From Gorsachius magnificus (Eukaryota; Chordata; Aves; Pelecaniformes; Ardeidae), in assembly GCA_034008185.1 (NCBI GenBank), contig CM067084.1:61518599-61582598 (forward strand): 64,000 nt of DNA. Reading direction: 5' to 3'. The notes under the pieces are model-generated. The model saw only the letters and a list, made by a program, of their open reading frames with translations, was not told where the DNA came from and ran no database searches. Positions 24,076-35,816 of this stretch are shown piece after piece; the stretch's first letter is position 1; the number at the start of each line of letters is the position of its first letter. The position numbers and the translations under genes were made by a program.

Positions 24076-27000
24076 TGGGTAATGATACTTAAGTGTTGGG
24101 TGAAAGCCTTGTTCCTTCTAGTCCAGGCTTAGTAAAGTTGAGAGCAAAATCTGGGCAATGGTAAAATGATGTGTTGTTATTGATCTTATTGGAAGTAGAA
24201 AATTAATTTAACTGGTTACATCAGAGAAGATTCTTAAAACACTATGATGTGTTTGTTGTATTTCTCTCCTCACCGCTTAACAAAATTTGGCTAATAATCA
24301 GCCCACAAATGCAAGCTGCACTTGCTGTTTTTTAATCCAAACCTCATGGGACAAAAAAAACCCCAACTAAATATGAAAAATCTTCCTCAATCAATTAACA
24401 GGAATGACATAGACTCACACTTCTGTACATGTGTTCCCCTCTTCCATTTTTCTTCTTGGCTTTTGCTCTTTTGGGGTAGTTTCCTTCCTTTTACAGTAAT
24501 GAAGCCCACTAGTACTCTGTATGCAAATTAAGATGTGCTTAAAAATGAACTTTTGTTGAGAAACAGTGTTGCCCTTGACTGCAAAGGCAAACTAAGTAAA
24601 CTTATTATCTTTTATAATAAATGGGTACACCATTGGAAAACAAAATTGGTATATTGACTATGATAAGGAGCCTGGGGGAATACTAGAACTGGGTGAGTGA
24701 GAAAGTGAATTTTTTTTAACCCAAAACCAGGTAAGTATCCATTTCTGTAAAAGACAATCCCAAACACTTCTGCTTGTCTCGTGATTCACTGTAACTTCAG
24801 GATTCCCTGGATATTCACGTACAAACCACCTACATGTGCTGTTTTGTGCTAGCATGTGACACTGCTAATAGTATAGATTTAGGAGAAAAAACACATTGGA
24901 GAAAAAAAATGTACCGAATTTTGTCATTGCTAGGATGACACTCTGGAACTTACAATTTTGCTGGCAGTAACTGATGCAGCTATGGACAACTAAACCAGTG
25001 CTGGTCCTAGACACAGCCGAGACAGCACTGCTGAGGGAGTCTGAAAGTTGGAATTCTGTTATGTTAATTGTGTTTAAGAGAATAAATGCATAAAACAAAA
25101 GCCTTTTGGAAATGAGGCTGTGTTCTGGACCACAGTTCTGGCAGGAAAAAAAACAATGGGAAATTAACTGCAAGGTTTCAACACTGGTATAGAGAGAGGA
25201 TCCCTATGAAGAATATCTGTTTTGCACCTGTGGATCTGTTCATAGATGTGACATGAGTATCTATCCACAGTCTGGTTTATGAATTTCTGTTCACAAGAAA
25301 TCTTGAGATTTCTATTTTCTTTGGCACATTTTGCTCTTGTACCATTTTATGGCCCGAAGGGGACCACTGGGCATTTTCAATGGGAAAAGTAAAATATAGG
25401 TGTATCATGTTACTAGTCAAACACATATTTTGGGTTTTTTTAAACTGGTGTATATGTTTGGGGCATCTTCTCAGCTTCTTTTTTAAATTTTTTAATATTT
25501 TATTTTATAAGTCTTTAAATTGGGACTTTCTGAAGAAAAAATATTTGTACAAAAACATGCTAATTTACTTACTGACAAATATTGTCTAATAGGTAATTTC
25601 TCCTCCTCATCCAGTTTTGGCTTCCCTCACTCTTTCTGCACAATCTGGTACAAAAGCCTTCTCTTCTGTTGCTCTTGGCATCTGAAACAACATACCTCTA
25701 GCTCTTCATTTAATTTCATTTACAATCTCAGCTGAAATCTTATATTTCTTCCCATGTTTACGCCTCCAACTTTCACTCCCCTGCTGCTATAGTTTGATTT
25801 GCAGTTTTACAACATGCAAAGCATAATTGCATACTTTATACTGAAGAAGCTAGAAAGAACAATTTTGTATTTTATTTTTAGAATTGTCCTTTTTTCGATA
25901 GTACTTTCTTTCTACAGAGCATTCCACTTGCCTTATCTTGTTGGTTTCCTGCAAGTACATGTCACTAAAAACTCAATTATATTTTTTTCAGGCTTATAGT
26001 CATTATGCTTGAATTGGGGTAATGGAAAATTAACTTATTCTCATTAAAAAAAAAAAAACCAAAAAAACTTGCTTTCATAATTTTGTTTTTCAGTCATAGT
26101 TTTCCTAATTTGTGTTGATTCAAATCTCAGCTATGAATGTGAAAAGGCACAGTGGGCAACACAAGGAGGTGTTCTTCACCTGAATTCTTTGCTTTTAATT
26201 GGAGATTAAAAAGGATAAAATAATCTCATCCTCATTTTTTTCTCATGGCCTTGATGCTTGTGACAGCACTGCAGAGAATGGGAGATAACTGCTATTGAAC
26301 GGTGTTTAGACTACCAATCTGCTGTAATAAAGTGATTTTGCTGCCATACCTTTTGAACTTCTCTGTTCCTGCCTTCTTTAAGAAAAACAGTTCCTTTTCC
26401 TGACTTTTTTTTTTTTTGTCTCAGGAAGCTTTTCTTCAGACTCATTTTATTAGAGACAACAAACCTTTCTAGATTCTTTGGTTAAAATACATGTTGTTGG
26501 TTCACATAATTAACTGCGATGCTGGGTTTCACTGGTTTTCTGCATTTTTTAATAAATTTTTTGCTAAAGAAGAAATCGTCCATTGTGTTCTTGAAATGCA
26601 CAGATATTTATGCATGGGTTCCAAAACTCCACCTAAGTGGCTGAGGGGACAAATATAATAATTTTTTATGTGGAACCTTTTAGTTGAGTAATGGTGTGTG
26701 CAACTCCTGTGACACAATGGGAAACATACAAAAAAGAGTCTGAAAGAGTGTAATGACTGCAGAACATACGTGCATTTGACATAAGGAAGATGTAAGAAAA
26801 ATCTAGGTCTTGTCAGTCACATTGCATGAAGTAATGGGATTACACAAAAAATGTGGTTAATAATGCTTTTCTGGAAATGTGCCACAACATGGTGTGAAAT
26901 GTGCTCTAAACTATGATATATTATTTGAAAAGTGGTCTTATTATTTAAAAAAAAAAATGGTTAAACAGTCAAATAGTAATCCACTTACAAACCAAAATCT

Positions 27001-30000
27001 AAATGTACAGAGTATGGCATTTATACTACCAGGGTGTCATCTACATTATTCTTCTGAGTGTGCTTTATTTGTTCTAGTGAAAATAGTTATTTCATTTTTT
27101 CTATAATTAGTAGCTGGTAAGAGCTCTGAAAACCTATACCAATAATGCCCAGATAGGGTGTCTTTGTACATACAAGTGTGAGCACATGTGAGCAAAGTTA
27201 CAAGGATGTCATTAATGCTTTACAGATATCCTGGTCTTAAGAGGTAAGCAGATCTACATTTTTCCTGTCTGTCCTTAGAGAAAGTAGGGACAAATTGGAT
27301 GATTTTCCTGAGACTACATCACTGTATGGTCTATCAAACAAAGTATGTTCTTTTTGCTTCTTCTTGGACTTCTTTTGTGACCGTCAGGTTATATTTTTCT
27401 ACACCATCAGTTTGATTCAACTCCCTGCTTTCCTTCAGAGTCCCAGTCCACAAATTGTCCACAACTGTTAATTTGCTCCCAGGCTTGGGTCCAGGAAAGC
27501 TAGAAGGGGAGATGTGGATAGTTTTTGCCAGCACACATAGCCTGCAGACTTTTCAGATATGGGCTGAATTCTTTTTTTCACTTAAATTCTCTACTTGAAA
27601 ATGATGAATAATACTCCACAGGTATAATTTTGAGTTTCCCAGATCTTATGGTTCTGAATACTGTATGTATAATAACAAGTGAATGGAGAGAGCAATGGCT
27701 TCCTGTGCAGACTATCCTATCAAGTCATTATTTTATTGTAGGAGGTCACTCACTGCCTTAAGGAACTATCACTTCAGCATGCTTCCTTGTAGTTCTATTT
27801 CTAAATAAAGATTATTCATGTATGAATAATTTCAGCAGTTTGTGGTGTAATAGTTTCACTGAATATCCACTTCATTAGTTGCTTGTTTCTTAGTATATTT
27901 TATTATGTTTACAGTTATTTAAACTGAAATGAATTTAAAGGCTAGTCACCATGAACACAATGGCCCAGCAAAGATAAAAGGAACAGTGTCAGGTCAAGGA
28001 CCCCAGGCAACCTAATCAGTGAAAAGGGAGCTCACTGAATTGGTTATTCCTAAGCTATGATTTTGAAATCATTCTCAAAAGAAAATAAATATTTATTGTC
28101 CCTGTGTGAAACCCACTGAGCTGAGCCAATCAAAGAAGCTCTTCCAGAGGGATCTTGCAGGCTGAGGAGGGGTTAATCCCTGCAGGGATATAGCATTAAT
28201 TATAAGATGCTAGGAAGAGAACATTTTTGGCCATTATGGGATTTTTAAGGAGTTTGTGGGGATGTGAGACACGTATTGTGAGCTGTTTAGGGGAAGGATC
28301 AAAGACAGAGAAAGGAGACAGGTGGATTAGGAAGAAACTGCATGGGAAAGTAGAAGAAAAAGAGAATGAAGGGTTGGCCAAGAGTAAACAGGTTGCTTCT
28401 CTGGCCAACTCTCACTCCTAATCTCCACAGTCTATCCTATGTTCATATCAAGCTCTATTTCTAGCTATTTTCCCTGGTGAGGTTGCTCCTATTATGCATG
28501 CATTTGATGCTGGTAAACTTCAAGATGGAGTAGCCAGCAGTTAGAACAAGAGGTACAGAAGCCAGGTACTGGAGAAACTGGAGGTCTGAGGGATGGATCC
28601 TGGAAAAAACAAGGGTCTGGGAATGGGCTACTGGCGGGTCCAATTGTCCATTACTGCTACTGAAGAGATGTGGGGAGACAATAGGTTTGAAGTAGCTACT
28701 GGGATGTCTATTTGTATCCACTAGTGGTCTTCAGTCCTGATCAGCTGTAGTGAGAGAACATGATTATGCCATCTATGTACTTCATATTTGTGTAACTGCT
28801 GTGTGTTTTCTGTCTGTGTTGATCAGCGTGGCTGGTCATGTGTGAGTAGTGTAAGTGCTCCTATCTGGAATATCTGTTGGACCTGAGGACATGGAGCTGT
28901 ATCAGCTTCATATCTACTGGGCTATTGGATTCAGAAACCCCTATGTTGTAATTCATTTTAATAGAAAGCTAATATTTTGAGAAATATGGAAACAAAACTG
29001 GAGAAAAAATAGGGGAGGATGGCACTGAAGCAGTCCTTGAGAAACAAGTGCCTCTAAGAGGAACAGTTTATATGGAAAAATGAAGAAGCTGAGGTTATGT
29101 AGTTCACAAGATAAGATAGTATAAGCCACTCAGGTTGGGAAAAGGATCAAAGCTGATGTGAGAAAAGAATTCTAGGAAAGTAAAAAGAGGCACTAAAACA
29201 TAAACTTCATTGCAGATGTCTCTGATTTGGCAGTCAGAGGCTTTTTGTGGAGAAAAGGGTGATATAACTAACTGGTATACATTACATAAATTTAATTTTA
29301 ACTGAAATATATCATCTATATACAATCTGGAGAAGTAGTTTTAGTTCTCAGCATGCCCCTATCTCTATTAGATGATATTGGCATGGCAGCAGAAGTGATT
29401 AAACAGGAATAGTTTGGATATATCCTCAACAGAATTATTGCATGATTTGTAAACAGTTCAGTTATATTAGAAAACAGACAGAAAGGAAAAGGATTGGTCT
29501 CTAAATGTTGAAATTATGTTCCATAATTCTAGCAATGCAAGAGAGCAAGACAGTCAGAAGATGATAAGGAGTAGTTTAATCCAGCACAAACTGTCTCTGG
29601 TAGTGCTAGACATGAGGGACTAAATGAGGTAAAAAAGTCACAGTTTAAACAGAGATAAATGACCCGTACGGCTTACTGTCTCACTTGCCTATGAAGATAT
29701 GTTAAGTGTGGGATCTACTCAAGTACAAGAAGAGAAAAAATCAAGAGACTTTGCTAAAAGTTTTAATTGGTTTTGTAAATCTTTTAGATGAGCTTGGCCC
29801 AGCTTCAAATAAGGTAATTCAGCAATGTGGTCCCCTGTTTACAATGAACTAGAGTAGACAGCAAATTTGGGTCAGTAAGTCTAAGTCTCTAGAAAATACA
29901 CTTAAAAGTGAGGAAGTATATAATGTATACAGAAAAAAAACCCCAGGTTTTAATCAATAGATGCAGAATTTAAGATAATGTAACCAACTACAAAAACCAG

Positions 30001-30334
30001 TATGAAATCTTTGAAGTTCTTATGCTTGTAATTTAATGAAGAAGCAAAATGAGGTTCTTTTTCCTCACAAGTCTCTTCTAACATTTCTTGTCTTTGTAAT
30101 ATTTAATTCATATGTTTGTGCTGAAAATTTCAGTGACTTCACCTTCAATTGTCTGTCATCCTTCTACCCTTCAGATGAATGCAGTACTTGCAGTTATGAG
30201 CTTTCTCCTGAGGTTTATCATAAAAACTCTCTCAAATGAAAAAGGCATTCCTTCTTTTGTAATTTTATCTGAAAAGTTGTGTAATTGCAAAAATAAAACT
30301 TTTCAACAGGGTCAGACAAACAAGCAGAAAGCTT
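24076..30334. other. About 6 kb of unique AT-rich DNA, no gene seen
   Basis: No gene or repeat family is recognised. Details worth recording are A-rich runs at 26046-26058, a T run at about 26407-26417, a perfect 14-bp palindrome ATCCCTGCAGGGAT at 28176-28189, and a purine-rich plus strand over about 28290-28375. Frames of about 60-100 codons are scattered on both strands without domain-like features. Confidence 0.55.
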
Positions 30335-31380
30335 TCATAGAATCATTTGGTTGGAAAAGACCTTTAAGATCCTCGAGTCCAAACATACCTGTCCGCTACT
30401 AAACCATGTCTCTAAGCACCTCGTTTACCCATCTTTTTAAAATAGCTCCAGGGATGGGGACTCAACCACCTCCCTGGGCAGCCCATTCCAGTGCTGGATA
30501 ACCCTTTCAGTGAAGAAATGTTTCCTAACATCTACTCTAAACCTGCCCTGGTGCAACTTGAGGCCATTTCCATCCAATTGCTTGTTACCTGGGAGAAGAG
30601 ACCAAGCCCTACCTCACTACAACCTCCTTTCAGGCAGTTGTAGAGGGCGATAAAGTCTTCCCTCAGCCTCCTTTTCTGCAGGCTAAACAACCCCAGTTGC
30701 CTCAGCTGCTCCTCATAAGACTTGTGCTTCGTTGCTCTTTTCTGGACATGTTTCAGAACCAAAATGTCCTTTTCATAGTGGGGGGCCCAAAACTGAACAC
30801 ATTCAAGGTGCAGCCTCACCAGAGCCAAGTACAGGGGAAGGGTGACTTCCCTGGTCCTGCTGATCCCACTATTTCTGATACAAGCCAGGATGCTGTTGGC
30901 CTTCTTGGCCATCTGGGCTCACTGCTGGCTCATGATTAGCCAGCTGTCAGCCAGTACTCCCAGATCCCTCTCCGCCAAGCAGCTTTCCAGCCACTCATCC
31001 CCAAGCCTGTAGAATTGCATGGGATTGTTGTGACCCAAGTACAGGACCCAGCACTTGGCCTTGTTGAACCTCATGACCCTTCCTACCCTCAAGCAGATCA
31101 ACACTTCCACCCAGCTTAGTGTCATCTGAAAACTTGTTGAGGGTACACTCAATCTCCTTGTCCAGGCCGTTGCTAAAGATGTTAAACAGAACTGGCCCCG
31201 ACACTGAGCCCTGGGGAACATCACTTATGTCTGGCCTCCAACTGGATTAAACTCCATTCACCCTTTGGGCCCGGCCATGCAGCCAGTTTTTTACCCAGCA
31301 AAGAGTATGCATGCCCACGCCATGGGCAGACAGTTTCTACAGCAGAATGGTATGGGAAATGGTGTCAATGCTTTGCATTG
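30335..31380 (-). mobile_element. CR1 LINE, 5'-truncated copy C
   Basis: This is a CR1 fragment on the minus strand, about 1.05 kb long. Its 3' end at 30335 (TCATAGAATCA in plus reading) joins the same TTGGTTGGAAAAGACC block as copies A and D. The coding part is broken into frames at 30532-30912 ([14 protein letters not shown]..., [20 protein letters not shown]) and 30919-31224. The RT catalytic box reads FSDD instead of FADD. Compared with copy D there is a deletion of about 58 bp near 31074-31086, between the LLEGR and MRFNKAK segments. An in-frame loss of six codons lies near 30729 (the LVRGLE segment). Similarity ends at about 31376-31380 in the region just N-terminal to the RT palm block. 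It is a dead copy, and the same subfamily as D is likely. Confidence 0.95.
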
Positions 31381-34300
31381 AAATGACACCCACTGAAGTT
31401 TAAATTTATTCTTAAAAAATTCACTGAATACCCTCTGAATTTTCTCAAAGTAGAATCAGGTCATAAAGACATTATTGGTTTTAATATTTTTATTACAAAA
31501 ATGAAAACTTAAACTGAAACTGAAGTTTCATTGTGACATTACTGTAAATGTAAATGCAATGCCACAAAAAAATTTTATTCTGAATAGAGAAAAGAGAGAG
31601 GAGGAAAAAAACCCCACACTGTTTTGCTGATTTTATCAGTAGGAAAATGAGATATAATTAGTCTAAGTGCATTATGTGGTCCTACAGGAAGCCCGCTTTA
31701 GAAGCAGGAATCAAATTAAGCCAGATCACCAATACTGGGCCTTTGCCTTCCACACAAAAGAAGTAAGGTACTCTACAATAAAATCTTCTTTTCTGAAATC
31801 AAGAAAGATACAGGCAACATCAGAAATACAGACACAAAATGGTTTAAGTTTCTGTATAAAAAACAAGAGTCTGAAGCACCTCAGAGGTAATAAGGATCTT
31901 TCAGGTTCTTTAGGATTTATGAGAAACTAGAGTTGTCTCTAGATAGTTTACTTGACTGACTAGCTCTAAAATGCTCAATGATTGCTAAAAATACAGACAA
32001 TTTACACTGTACATTCACACAGTTGACCAAAGGCTTTCTGCAATTCTTTTTGCCTTTTTTGTTTTGTGCTCACTAAAATGACATCTCCCCACAAAACATA
32101 ATTTCTTTTATGTGTATCATAGTCTGTGTTTTCCAAGCACGGATATTTCATTTCAAGGCACCATGACAAATGGAGCATTTCAATTTATCCTTATTTTATA
32201 CATACAATAACACAGTACTCTGTTTCTGATTATCATGAATAAAATACCAGCTTCAGACTTTGAAGGTTTTTAAATCCTTCGCCCCATGAAGGGACTCTCT
32301 GGCAGTGCTACCATTTTTAGGTAATTTTTTAATGTATTGGGGAAATAAAAGAGGCACTCCCTATCTCAGACTGGTCCTGTGTCCCAATAGTTCCCTCTCC
32401 TCTGGGTCTCTTAAATGAAGAAGCTTTACTGAATCCACAGTACTCTCCCTCCATCTCCTGTGTACACTCCCATCCTGAACAGACTGGGGACAATGGGTAT
32501 TTTTGAAGCTTCTTTGAGCACTGACATACATGAAAAAGGTGACAAAGACAGAAGGAGAAAAAGAGACTGGTGCATGTAATCAGAATGGGGACACAAAGAT
32601 TCCAAAGGACACACTGAGAAGAGTGACAGGGCTGGTTATGGTTAAAATTGTTGAGTGGTAAGAACACCTTGTAAAAGTAGACTTGTGTCAGACATAACCC
32701 CTGAGAAATATACTCTTTATTTCATCCTTCCTGCAAGTTTTCTCTTTCATCTTCGTAATTCTTTTATGTAGACTATATCCTGTGATGTAGATGTCTGAGT
32801 AGATTAGTGTTTTTTAGAGAATATTGAACTCTGAACAATTCTGCTACTGCAGAGCGTTCTGTCCCACAATTTGTGATGGTTGTGATTGACAGCTAGTAAG
32901 AAGTAGTTTTTGAGACTTCTTCCTAATGTGTTTATCTTCCCTTTTCATTCTGTGCTTATTGGTATTCTTCAAGGCTTTCCACAAGTGTTTTATGTATCTC
33001 TATATAGGTGCTGAATTTTAGGCACTTCAGTTTCAACATGTTGATCTTGTTCAAACCTAGTTCTACATAGGACTGTAAGCACCCAATATTTAATATGGAC
33101 CTGTATACTTTCCTTCTTCTCAGAACCTCTTCCTTGATGAAAACCTGTGATTTTCATGTATAAAGTACAGGAATCATGGACCCAGCCTTCCAACCTACAT
33201 AAATAAATCAATGGACACATGGAATAGGTTGGGCACTAACAGACCCATAAGTCCACTAAGGGTCCTAAGGATCTTTTCCTTACACCCCTAATGCCTTCCT
33301 TTTTGGTTCAAAGAGATACTATTTCCAGGTGGAAATATTTCCAGTGTTAAATATGTGAGTGTGTTTACTCATAAAATATAACCACCATACTAAAAACTGT
33401 TTTACCTTAATGCCATAGCATTTGTCCAGGATGTGGAATACAAAAATACAATTGTCTTTGCCTGAACAAATCCAAATATTAGACCTTGCCCTCTCCAGCA
33501 ACATGCGGGATATTTGGTGTCATGAGAGAAATCTAGCACAAACTTGTCTTTATAATTAGTTACTGTTCACACAAAGTAAGTCTGTTTTCTTACTATTTAG
33601 TCTTCAGAATGTGCATTTTGACTGCTATCTACCAATTTTAGCTTGCACTTTTGATACATATGAAATAAATAGACCCCCAAAACTGTTTAAAAATTCCATA
33701 AAAAGCAAGACCTCATCTAATTGCAGAGATTCTAATCCACTCTTAAAAACAGAAACAAGATTAAAATAAAATGTCAGAGTGTTAATTTTCCTCAGTTCCT
33801 ATTATTATGTCATTGAAAATACTGACTCTGAAAGAAAGCAAAGTATGCATACAAGTAGTTGTATACCAGCTCAAGTTTATTCCTTCAGTGACCTGCAAAA
33901 TATATGTTCTTGTGCTTCATACTGTAAAACATGTTCTAAATAAGCAGAATGATGTGTACAAAACCATTCTGGAAAAACAGCAAATGGAAATACATGTACA
34001 TGAAATCTTAAAGACAAAAAATTCCCTAAAATCCATGCCACCCCCCACCCCCACCACCCAAAGGAAGAGATTACATCTGTCTATCACTTTCTAGCTGTGC
34101 CATGAACTAGGAAGTTCCTGTCATCATTAGAAATCTTTCTTTCTTTAGGGTTGATGATGTCTCTCTTTATCTCAGCCTGACTCATATAACTCAGTTTAGA
34201 AACACTTCTCCATATGATGGTTCTTCCTTGTAATTCCCCATTTTCATACTGGAAGGAACTTTCAAATACTTTGTTTAAAGAAGATATTTATAATTGCATT

Positions 34301-35206
34301 CACTTGTCTTTTTGTAATGATTTTGATTCTTACATGATTTTTATATGCTACACATACACAAGCTTTCCAATAAACAACACGAGGTAGGTATTGCTTTGCT
34401 ATTGAGAAGAAACAGCAATAGATCTATTTAAAACCTATAAGTGTGACTCCAACACAATATTTTTGTACCTTGTTTGACAGAAAAAGTGAAGTAACTGAGG
34501 CTTTGTCACATGAAAGTCTAATTTCCTTAAAACCAATCAGCTGACAATGTGGTAGGATTGGTTGATTGGTTTATCAACTTTTACATGTCAGAAGATGCCT
34601 TAAGAAAGAGACATAGAGAACTTCACTCCTTGTGAAGACTGAGTCCTTGAAACTTAGAAACACTCCTTGTGAGGTTAGGTGGAGCAGCTACTGGAAAAAT
34701 GAGTACAAATCCTATTCACATACACCTGACAATGGGCATTTCCTTTTTAAGGTGTTACTGGTCTTGATTCTTTTCAATGAATGAGAAGATATTACTCTTG
34801 ACTTTTTCGTAATTAAAAAAAAAAAGGCAGCTTTTAAGGGAATCCTTAGATGGGGGTCTTTGGGATCCAGGGAAGTTCTATTTTCTGTAGTCTCGTGCAG
34901 ATTTAGGAGGGCTCACACCCAGGGGTGTTTATCCAGTTTCTCACATAGTTGGGGCTGCTGTAGTCACTGGTCTCTAGGTTTGATTAGCAACAAGGCCATG
35001 CACAAATTACAAAGATACAGACACACATCCTAGACCAACATGGCCAGCCAGCCACACAGATCAACCTGGACAGAGAGCAATGCCTTTATCAGCACCCACA
35101 TATGCAGAAACAGCATTCACATGAGCCACTGAATGGACCTATCTTGTTCCTTTGGTTTGGCTGGTCTGTAGTTTGGTGGTGGTTACACACATGCATGCAT
35201 GCATAC
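31381..35206. other. Unique DNA, no gene seen
   Basis: No gene is recognised. A C-rich tract lies at about 34039-34060 (runs of 6 and 5 C separated by A). The last part (about 34860-35200) is higher in GC and complexity and ends in ATGCATGCATGCATAC, the site where the ERVL-type LTR inserted. This flank, and the one on the other side of the LTR (35817 to about 36100), might belong to an older unidentified repeat, but I cannot name it. Confidence 0.5.
35202..35206. repeat. Target-site duplication, left copy (CATAC)
   Basis: CATAC directly precedes the LTR terminal TG. It is repeated exactly at 35812-35816 after the terminal CA. A 5-bp duplication is the usual size for ERVL-type integrases. Confidence 0.85.
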
Positions 35207-35811
35207 TGTCGTGGTTTAACCCGGCTGGCAACTAAGCACCACGCAGCCACTTGCTCACTCCCCCCCCTCCCTCAGTGGGATGGGGGAGAGAATCGGAGAA
35301 AAGGAAAAAAAAAAGTAAGACCCGTGGGTTGAGATAGAGACAGTTTAATAAGAGAGAAGAATAACAATAATAATAATAATAATAATAATGGTAAGAAAAT
35401 ATACAGAATATATAAAACAAGTGATGCACAATGCAATTGCTCACCACCCGCCGACCGATGCCCAGCCCGTCCCGAGCTGCGATCACTCCCCCCGAGCCAC
35501 GGTCACACAGCCTGAGCTGCGACCACTCTGCCCGCAACCGACTGACCGACTAACCCCCCCCCGAGCATGACGTTATATGGTATGGAATAGCTCTTTGGAC
35601 AGTTTGGGTCCTAGCTGTGCTGTACTCCCAGCTTGTTATGCACCTGGCCGAGCAGGAGAAGTTCAAAAGTCCTTGAACAGTCTGAGCACTACTTGGCAAC
35701 AACTAAAACCATCAGCGTGTTATCAACATTCTTCTAGCACTGAATCCAAAGCACAGCACTATGCTAGCTTCTGTGAAGAAAATTAACTCTATCCCAGCCG
35801 AAACCAGGACA
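35207..35811 (-). mobile_element. Solo LTR, avian ERVL-type
   Basis: This 605-bp block begins TGTCGTGGTTTAACC and ends GAAACCAGGACA, giving the TG...CA ends of an LTR, and is flanked by a perfect 5-bp duplication. I recognise the sequence as an LTR type common in birds (TGTCCTGGTTTC...GGTTAAACCACGACA when read on the minus strand). Features consistent with minus-strand orientation are a poly(A) signal ATTAAA (plus TTTAAT at 35344-35349) near the minus-strand 3' end and a U3-like half containing TGACGTTA (35568-35575), one base from a CRE palindrome. Two diverged copies of a GAGCTGCGA-CACTC segment lie at about 35474-35530, and an (AAT)8 microsatellite at 35366-35389. No gag, pol or env sequence adjoins it, so it is the remnant of LTR-LTR recombination. 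Family naming is from memory, but the structure is direct. Confidence 0.88.
35366..35389. repeat. (AAT)8 microsatellite inside the LTR
   Basis: Eight uninterrupted AAT units lie in the minus-strand 3' half of the ERVL-type LTR. A perfect run inside a mobile-element copy usually means growth after insertion, so this locus may be polymorphic. Confidence 0.9.
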
Positions 35812-35816
35812 CATAC
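35812..35816. repeat. Target-site duplication, right copy (CATAC)
   Basis: This is an exact repeat of 35202-35206, immediately outside the terminal CA of the LTR. Confidence 0.85.

Noticed and set aside
34039..34060. C-rich tract considered as a minus-strand G-quadruplex
   Set aside because: Only three tracts of three or more G are present on the minus strand, since the fourth has just two, so it misses the usual rule.
35232..35537. Minus-strand open frame of 101 codons
   Set aside because: It lies wholly inside the ERVL-type LTR and crosses the AAT microsatellite. LTRs of this kind do not encode protein.
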